Below are positions 56,428-64,000 of a DNA stretch of 64,000 bases, piece after piece. The translations under genes and the position numbers were made by a program. The first letter of the stretch is position 1. Each line of letters begins with the position of its first letter. The stretch comes from Paramarasmius palmivorus (Eukaryota > Basidiomycota > Agaricomycetes > Agaricales > Marasmiaceae), in NCBI GenBank assembly GCA_037176845.1, contig JAYKXP010000163.1:1-64000 (forward strand), in the 5' to 3' direction. The notes under the pieces were generated by a model. It was not told the origin of the DNA and did no database searches. It saw only the letters and a program-made list of their open reading frames with translations.

Positions 56428-59400
56428 GTCTTTCTTCACTCTTTATCAGTCAAGGGCATCGGATTTAACCGCACCCCACTTTTCCTTCGTGTCTATTACT
56501 CTTTGTTATCCTGTAGTGGTTACCTGCCTTGGCCTATGTGGCCTATGGCCTGGTTTGAAGTAGCTTCCATTGTTGTATAACAGATATAGGGTCTTTAGAA
56601 CTAATTTTCAATATGATTTCGTGATGTGGGCAAGGGAAAATACAGCATGAGACGATTGGTTCAATCGAGAACGCTTTCCTGAGACACACCGACAGTACCA
56701 AAAAATATGCTCGACGGATATGTGTACTGAAATGCTACCGATTAACCATATCGGGCGATCACATGACGCGATTATCCTTATATGGCTTATCATTCGATAT
56801 TTCAGAACACCTTTCAGTGGGGTTTGAGGGATATCCGCTGAGCAGAAATCTTGGTCCTTCCGGTGTGAGACTGACATGATTATCCAACTGAGCTTAGCAT
56901 GGCCTGGTTGGCTGAGAAGCTTGAGATCCAAGAGAACACCAATGATGAGCCTGCTGAACATCTAGTACATGGTCCGGGCTCGTTACCGTAACCGTAGATC
57001 GCCGTATGTACGGCTTTGTACCCGTACCGTCGGCCCAGCAAGTTGCTGTTCGTACGGTAGTGACACCGCCAACTTTGCAGGGCCTCAAGCCGAGGTTGTG
57101 GTTTGAGGTCAAGGAATATCTAGCCTTGAGCTCGTATGACCTCAAATCGCAACAGTGGACCTAGCTGTCTGATAAGAAGGGCTTGAAATTCAATGCGGCC
57201 ATCTTTCAGATGCCGCAGGGTTTCAAGACCCTTGACAGCTTAGGAGATGCCTGTGACGTACGTACGTACTGTAGCCGTCTCCTCTTTCTACCCATCCATC
57301 TTATTTAATGAGTTTGACACCACCTATGGTGGATATAGCCTACGATGCTGTGGTAGTTTGGCCTTTGTAAATGGTATAAGAGGTAGAGCCATAGGGGATA
57401 ATAAACAATGTACCTTACATTTTATATCACGGAACCGCCAGGTCGGCACCATGCTTGGATCAAAGCGCAGTGACAAACAAACGACGTCAGCACGTCAACG
57501 CGCCTTCATTTTCGCATCGAGTATTCGAGACGCGCTCAAACAATGTAAGTAATCTTGTCACTCTCTGTATTGCAGTCTGTCTTATGAGTGGTCTAATATC
57601 GAGTCAAGTTTTCTGCTAAGGATATGCTATTCTTTTGGCGACATGACCCATTAAGCGCTCCGTTGAAGTTACTCTCTATTCCATGAAATCGCGGCGAAGG
57701 GTTAGAAGACTCTTAGAGAGTCGAGAGTCGATAGAAGAAACGTGAACAGGCCCAGACTTGTGGCGATCCGCTTGGACTTGTTGCCTGGAGGTGAGGTGAC
57801 GGTCAGGCGTGTAATAACGGTACGCTTGAGGAGGCGGGATTTCCCAAGCCCCGGGCCTATATTCCGGAACGCATCTCGAAATTCTGGTGAATCGGATTAG
57901 GTGTAACTCGTCGACGACTAGCGCAATTATCCAAGGAGAAACTTCAAGCGTTATCATTCTTTTCTATTTGAACGCGTCAGCGGATGTCTTCATTGATAAC
58001 AATTGATTCCAGGCGCAGTTTGGTGAATAGCTGCTCTTGTAGAATGAAACATCAATTGAAGATACGACTGGGAAAGGTGCTACAGGCGCACCATTTGTAT
58101 CTTGTTCGATTCCTTGAGTAAATGGATGATCTGGAATGGTGCATTTGAGTAGCGGACAAGGCCAATCCACATACTTCAGAGCATGTGAACCCATACGGAA
58201 CACCTGGTTTCTGTCCGCCAGCCCTCACAGCTGAAACATGCTTTCCGTCTACCAATTCCCCCGATATTTCCACCACACAGCCAGGGAGCTCGTCAAGAAG
58301 CTCAGGGTGAACAAGGTCCTTAGTGAGATGGCTGCCTTCCTCTGAATCAAAACTGGGTCGTCCTTAGATTTTTGTTGCCTTGAAAGAGTGTAGCCTGAAG
58401 GAGACATTGGACATGAGGAAAGACGATCAACAAATGTGGTCGACGCGAGGTGATCACATGGCATGGCACAGGCGCTGCCGTCCCTCGGCATGTCCAAATT
58501 TTTGATAAGAGAGGGAGACCGGGTAGACCCCCGCCCCCGAGCCCAGGCTAACGGTTACGGTCGCTTTCATACCAGTGCCACGTCGCACGACAGTCGAGGT
58601 AAGTAACGCTCCCTTCCCTACTATATATCTTGCAACCTGCCTCACTCAGTTTCCTTTCTACAGCTGCTCAGGCACTGCTTCCGCCCCGATGGGAGCTAGC
58701 CTGAGCAGCTGGGGAAGAGAAACTGAGCTTGCGGTTGCTAGATCCGCCGATATTTTCAGGCTGACGTTGCTGATGTTTTACAAATAGAGCGGTCTAGAAA
58801 TGGGGTGTCACCTTAGTCTGGTACGTCTCTTACACTTCGTTGCTTGATAGGTGTTGACTGACCTGTTAGTTGAAGTGCGTCTGTTTCAGAGCTGCGGAAA
58901 CAACCGACTTGAGAGTCCAGACATGCCCTTTGCCTCAAAGTTCAGAGGTTTCTGTTCATGTCAGATGGTTCAAATTTGTATAGTGGATGGAATGGTCTTC
59001 ACAGGATATCCGGTGAGTCGAATGCTTGCTTCCTTGCTTATGGGTTTCTAACCTTCATTTACTGGTTACAGCTGGACTATATCATCTTTCTGTTTAACCT
59101 ACCGAAACTTTCATCCCGTCTAGAAACCTCGGAAAGTTGTCTCCGCCGCACAACTACATGATACATCCAAGCAGTCTGGGAGCAACGTCTGCCCATAGTC
59201 TCTTCTGATATTTTCCGACTCTCCCTGCCTCCTTCTCTCACTCCTTTCTCTCACTCTTACACCTTGGAAGCCCCTCGCACATTCTCAGCTCAAGATCTTC
59301 AATGTGTCCTCATGTCTGTCCTCAAACATAAGGCTTCGACTCATTCCTTTGTTCACATACCTACGCAACCCGCAGTACGATTGTGAGCCTGTCATTTCCG

Positions 59401-60092
59401 AGTCCTTTGTCTCAAAGTCTTCGTGTTCGCACTTCTCTTTCTGTGGGTATGGCAGTTGTTGATCATCCACTTTGGGGAATATTCATGCCGACTGCAAGAC
59501 AGCAAGGACGATCTGTTCTCCCAACGTACCTCACCGAAGGAAACTAGTACCTAGGGTATGTATGATTCGACTAGGGGCTAGTACTATCAACGACGTCACT
59601 TGGGTCAAACTTCCTTCTTCCTCTTATTGCTCCTCGGAGAATTTTACATCTCCGTCATCTTTGGGAATGCGCCGATCAATACCTCGTTTACCGTGTAGTC
59701 ACACGTTGCAGATGCGTGTTTGGGTTCTATTCGGGTAGTTTTTGCTCTGCTGAACAAATCCCCCGATCTCAAACATGGACGTGAACTTACTATTCCCGTT
59801 CATCGCACGCGGTACTATTCACTACTATTCACATCTGGGTTATGCGTAGAACATTGAAGGTCTTTCGGATACCTACGACACCGGGTACCCGATGTCGATC
59901 ATATCAGACTATTAGGTGTTTCAAAAAATCAAAAGATGGGCTTCGGAATAGGACTTCCCGTCATTAATATCCCTTCGGCTTCGATATATAGCTAGTATAA
60001 TGTCTAAATAGCATGCATACCAGAATTTGTGGCGGAATACTCACTGTGAAAGGTAGGGGAGATGTGCCGTTGCGAGGTATAGCAAAAAGGTA

Positions 60093-60507
60093 GGTGTTTC
60101 AAAAAATGTCACGGCCTGTCACAAAGGCCGCGCGCTGAATTTTTGCAGTCCATCAGTGATATTCAAACTCCGCTGTCACGCATTTCATGACCTCGTTGAT
60201 TCATCCCAAGGTTGTGCCATAATCTCTTCGCGCAAAATTCCCAACTTTCGAAGCAAGAATAATATGATACTAAGCTATGTACTGTTTAAATTTTGGGCTA
60301 TTTCATTGAGCGGTAAGCAAGATAATACTCAAATAATGCTAAGTGATGCTAAAATCGTAACAAGATGTGTCTCTCAAATAGCTATCACAAGCGTTTTCCA
60401 CACAAAATTTATATGTGCTTGAAAGTTGTACATGCAGCTATATATCCCATGAAAGTCTGACGCAGAAAGCTCACTGTAGAAGTGAGGAAAGTCATTTTTG
60501 AAACACC
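60093..60507. mobile_element. MITE-like element with TA target site, 415 bp
   Basis: GGTGTTTCAAAAAATG at 60093-60108 faces CATTTTTGAAACACC at 60493-60507. Each end is bordered by TA (60091-60092 and 60508-60509), the target site of Tc1/mariner-type elements. The interior has no transposase. A second left end (TA then GGTGTTTCAAAAAATC) sits at 59913-59930, and 60017-60060 resembles the sequence inside the right end (CTCACTGT). This suggests a truncated copy in tandem. Confidence 0.65.
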
Positions 60508-61428
60508 TACCCGGTTTGAAACCCGGTGCCAATGATAGTAGTACTTATACTTCTTTCCTATGGGAACTATTTCCGGGAGGTCTATGACCTTGTCGTATCG
60601 GACAGCTGTGTATACTCAAGTAGAATTCCAACCGATACACAAGAATAAATCTCATGTTAGATACTTGTTGACTGGGATTGTTGTGACTCGTATAGTACAG
60701 CTTAACTTAGACTCGAATGTTACCAGACCATAAATTCAAGATCCAAGCTATAGAATAACGAACGGGCTTGAACAACAAATAGCCTTGCCTACGGAACACA
60801 TTTTGATCCAATCCCGGTGATGGAATGAGTGAAAGAAGATGGAGAAGGACATGGAAGCGGTAGATTACCCTGTGCATGCTTCGTGTGTGTCTCTGTATCC
60901 AAGCCGTCGGTAAACAAGCCTAAGTGCCTGAAGCGAACATCGAAAGACAATGTTTATGGATAGATATAGTTCCTTCTTCGTTCCATAGTCTACCTGTAAC
61001 GCTGAGGTTAGCATCGAACGTGTATAGTGCATTAATCACGGGTACTACGGAACTGAGCAGACGGGGTGGACCTGGTGGTAACCATCCCCAATTCTTTGCT
61101 ATCATTGGGTGAAGTAAATTTACTAGGTATGTCGAGAACATCGGAGTTTAGCGCCCAAGTCTGCGACAATACCGCCTCGGGCCAAGTTCGACGTTGTAAC
61201 CCATTCCAGGGACCACTTTAGCATTAATCGTTCTTGTAATGCATGCTATATATATTTCGGCATAAATCATTAAATGGTATATTGTACTAGACTCTACACG
61301 CAAAGTTTCGGAGGACTAAATAAGGAACGGCTCCGGAACCCGGTAACGTGATCTTGAACGTGACCTCGGGAGTGACGTGTTGAGCGCTTGGTTGATTCTG
61401 TACCCCTACTCTCACAGCCCAGACCATG

Positions 61429-61448
61429 TCATCCCTCTAGTAGCATTG
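61429..61448. repeat. second copy of the 27.5-kb dispersed repeat core
   Basis: TCATCCCTCTAGTAGCATTG, identical to 27533-27552; lies about 150 bp upstream of the gene B start. Confidence 0.7.
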
Positions 61449-61594
61449 GTGGTCTGGTGGCTGAACTACCGCCCCTTGGACTCCACATGTCTATCTACGT
61501 TCACACACTATCTCGATGGACCACCGACATCACTTCACACGCTATTTTGAGAACAACTCTATCAATACTGTCTCTACCTTCACACGCTATCTTG

Positions 61595-63961
61595 ATGGAC
61601 CACCGACATGACTATCGATACTGGGTCTACCCTCGAGGACCTCCCTCCATTTCCCAGCCATTTCCATCTCTGCTACAAATCACGCTACGAGCCGCTAGTG
61701 AAGACTTAAAGACCGTTGCGCAAGGTGTAGGAAAGACACGACGTTCTTCGGATGTGGCCTATGAAGGTTGGAGAGAAAAATGGCTGGAGGTTTTTCATAA
61801 CAACGAACAGCTGGTAAGTGTGCACTGTCCAACCTCCAGTCATATCTAAAGGGCTTGTTAGTGTGACCAGATCATCTCCTGGTTAGCGGTTGCTACCCAC
61901 TGCCAAGAACACGAGCTATCGGAAGACGTACAGCTGAAGGATATGATCGATCTGGTTATAAGCGTGTCACTTTTGACCGAACATGGGCTGGAAGAGGATG
62001 CTTTAGAGGACCTGGCTCTCTGGCAAAACCATATAGTCACTCGAGTGAGTATTCCCAACCACATGGTGGAGAGAGGTGGCGGTTTACTCTTCATCACAGA
62101 CCCCCTTTAAACAAAGAAGCGCGTTATGGGAAGTGGCAGGAAACATCCATATGTACGACTCGCAGGCGCTGGTCGAGGCGGGTGGTTATGAGCATGGAAC
62201 GACCGGGGAAGAACCAATAGGAGGAATGCTCGACACTTCCAGTCATACTGATGCCAGGTCCGTTCCTGCTGGTGCGACTTCGGTTGATGAAGAAGTGGAA
62301 CCCTGGGACCTAGACCTAGACACCGAAGACATCGACTACCAGAAACTTCTCCGTCAATGTCAGCGTTGGAAGGAAAGCCTACGAGATTCCCTGTATCGTC
62401 GAAGGGAATCTTCATTAGGCCATGCCAACGACGACTTTCTTAGCCTGTCTTTTCAGGAGGCACAGTCAAAACTTGTATCTGTTATAAGAGAGATGAGGAA
62501 CGTAGAGCCCAAGCGGTACAGGACCGCTCAGTTCTCCTGGGCTATGCAGGTAAAAACGTTTCGCGAAGTGAAGTTTATAGGTTTTGACTGCTATTTAAAG
62601 GGCAGCGGTCTCAACAAACTGGTCTCCCAGGTGTCTAGTCCCTCCTTTCCATTTGATGAGGGATCACCTCACATCCCCACCTTCACACGCTTACATGCGT
62701 TTGGGGAAACTCTGGGCGGCATCATAGACGAGTGGACACCGATCCAATGGCGCGATCATGCATGGAAGGTCTTGGGAGATCGATGTTTTCTGCGAGTACC
62801 TTTGGTAGGACACCGTCACCTTCGCTAGGATTCTGCTTAGATTCTGCTTATGCTTCCTTAGGGTGGAGCCAAGAAACTAACTAAGCCACCGGCACTTCTC
62901 GAAGCTTTCTGCCAAAACCCCAGCATTATTCCTTGCGCTAGTAACCCAGCGTATGTTTACTTCCTTCTCAGTGAAGATAACTTCAAAAAGGACTGGTTTC
63001 GTTGGTTGGCGTGGGGGCTTCGCTCCATGAATTATATTGTAAGTGCTGTTACTGGATTTCAACGTCCCCTGAAGAACCCTTCTGACACTAAGCAGGTAAC
63101 CGACATCGAACCCAAGAGTCTTTTCCGCATGTTTTGGCAGAATATTTGGAACCTTCGACAGACCCTCGACCCGGAAACTGGAGAGGACAAGTACTCCAGC
63201 CTTAGCATACCTGTCACCTTGCGTGCGATTATTGATCGCTCGCTTGACTACCGGGAGAAACGAGGGAGTTTCCGAAAACGCATCCATGACCAATGTCAGA
63301 AAGTTCGCTGGAACAAACCGGTATTTTGCGAAAAATGTGCCAAAGTAGGCGAGGCAGATAAATGTCGTCGGGTGGTCATCTACCCGTGGAAAGACGACCC
63401 AAAACTGCGTTCTCAGTACCTGTTCACCGGCGTTAGCAATGCACCACTACAAGACCGCATGAAGCCACGTCAGGTAAGTCTCTTGATAACCTCTCTTTGA
63501 CTCATTACTGACAGGTAATTGCAGGGCAATGGGCGGACCAACCCCTCAACAATACATACCACAGACGAGCTCGGCCTGACATGCATTGAAGCTAGTGCCA
63601 CTGCATTGAAAGAGTGCCAACAACAGGTAGTTTATGTCTGTGAACGTGAAGGAGGACCAGTGGTGAGTCTCTACCCCCAGCATGTCCCGAATTTCACTCA
63701 TCTTCTGTGGAGGTGGATTTTATTGCCTATGACATATTTCCCCCGGATGTACTTCAAGAACTGGAGGAGGCAGTAGATCAAGAGACGGGGGTGAAACCAG
63801 TGAGACGTGGTTCTAACAAAGACCGTTGGAATTCAGGTTCGATGCGTTGTTTCGGTGCACGTGTTGCTTCAGGGGGACGTCCTGCTGATGAATACGTGTT
63901 CTATGCTGGCATAGAGGCGGAAAGTTTGGAAGGTATTGAAGTGTTATTCAAACAGGCCTTG
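61595..63961 (+). CDS. gene B: paralogue of gene A (TET/JBP-like dioxygenase candidate), 3' end outside the window
   Basis: Exons 61595-61813, 61871-62044, 62100-62549, 62601-62804, 62862-63038, 63096-63473, 63525-63662 and 63713-63961, giving 663 codons with all joins in frame; a GTACGT donor follows at 63962. Exons 1, 4, 7 and 8 have exactly the lengths of gene A (219, 204, 138 and 249 nt), and all intron phases agree. Strongly conserved parts include YPRGPPSI, LEDLALWQNHIV, YVYFLLSEDNFKKDWFRWLA, SIPVTLRAIIDRS and DRWNSGSMRCFGAR. The Cys cluster FCEKCAKVGEADKCRR is kept. The start is fixed by alignment with gene A. The two catalytic exons expected by comparison with gene A lie beyond 64000, so dioxygenase function is inferred only from the paralogue. 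No stop or frameshift interrupts the visible part. Confidence 0.8.
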
Positions 63962-64000
63962 GTACGTTCAATTTACACTGTTTCATTTGACGCATCATTA

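Larger units (their letters stand above)
56428..61594. other. gene-poor stretch, 5.2 kb
   Basis: Only one possible coding start stands out: ATG at 57451 with a 31-codon exon (MLGSKRSDKQTTSARQRAF) ending in a GTAAGT donor at 57545, without an identified second exon. Repeats: a TA-flanked inverted-repeat element at 60093-60507 with a partial copy before it, and a dispersed repeat at 61429-61448. Directly before gene B, 61512-61530 and 61588-61606 are near-identical (CGATGGACCACCGACAT, TGATGGACCACCGACAT), so the region around the gene B start has been duplicated locally. Confidence 0.5.

Noticed and set aside
60510..60535. CCGGTTTGAAACCCGG, resembling a tRNA T-arm
   Set aside because: It is only a short palindrome; no acceptor stem, D-arm or anticodon arm can be placed around it.

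Overview
The window looks like nuclear DNA of a mushroom-forming basidiomycete (Agaricomycetes). Introns are short (about 46-62 bp, nearly all GT-AG). The protein families are typical of these fungi: a KDZ (Kyakuja-Dileera-Zisupton) transposase remnant, a DUF6589 protein, a transposon-type RecQ-like helicase, F-box proteins, an SR-protein-kinase-like (SRPK) gene and Ty3/Gypsy LTR sequence. Genes are sparse and most of the sequence is repeat-derived or non-coding. I saw no tRNA, rRNA or CRISPR array. All family assignments come from reading motifs, not from a database search.

Layout. 1-5880: the 5' part of a Ty3/Gypsy retrotransposon on the minus strand (240-bp LTR, a 1103-codon gag-protease frame, an in-frame UGA, then a decayed reverse transcriptase and an open RNase H frame); integrase and 3' LTR lie outside. 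7.1-8.8 kb: a degenerate KDZ transposase C-terminus, followed by a cluster of GTCTGAAAAGAC-type repeats. 10.9-12.9 kb: a large fungal hypothetical gene. 16.2-19.3 kb: an intact ten-exon minus-strand gene (gene A, 862 aa) whose C-terminus carries the iron and 2-oxoglutarate ligand pattern of a TET/JBP-like dioxygenase. 20.3-21.2 kb: a young non-autonomous Mutator-like element with 175-bp identical terminal inverted repeats and a 9-bp target-site duplication. 21-33 kb: mostly gene-poor, with one small gene showing an intron-exon duplication. 32.8-34 kb and 36.4-36.9 kb: an F-box gene and a small secreted-type protein gene, each broken by one TAG codon. 37.9-40 kb: an intact F-box gene. 41-46.9 kb: an intact four-exon DUF6589 gene facing tail to tail, 18 bp apart, a RecQ-like helicase with a damaged 5' end. 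52.9-53.4 kb: a small two-exon gene. 54.7-56.4 kb: a six-exon SRPK-like kinase. 61.6 kb to the right edge: gene B, a paralogue of gene A with the same intron positions, its catalytic exons cut off by the window end.

How the parts fit. Two features stand out. The first is the pair of TET/JBP-like genes, about 42 kb apart and divergently oriented, in a window that also holds a KDZ transposase fragment; expansion of TET/JBP genes together with KDZ elements is reported for agaricomycetes. Both share a long N-terminal region that I do not recognise, including a conserved Cys cluster. The second is the compact convergent DUF6589/helicase pair, which has the look of a two-gene mobile cassette. Exon structures given for genes A, B, DUF6589, SRPK, the F-box gene and the small 53-kb gene were derived by hand; the joins keep the frame throughout, and for A and B they agree between paralogues.
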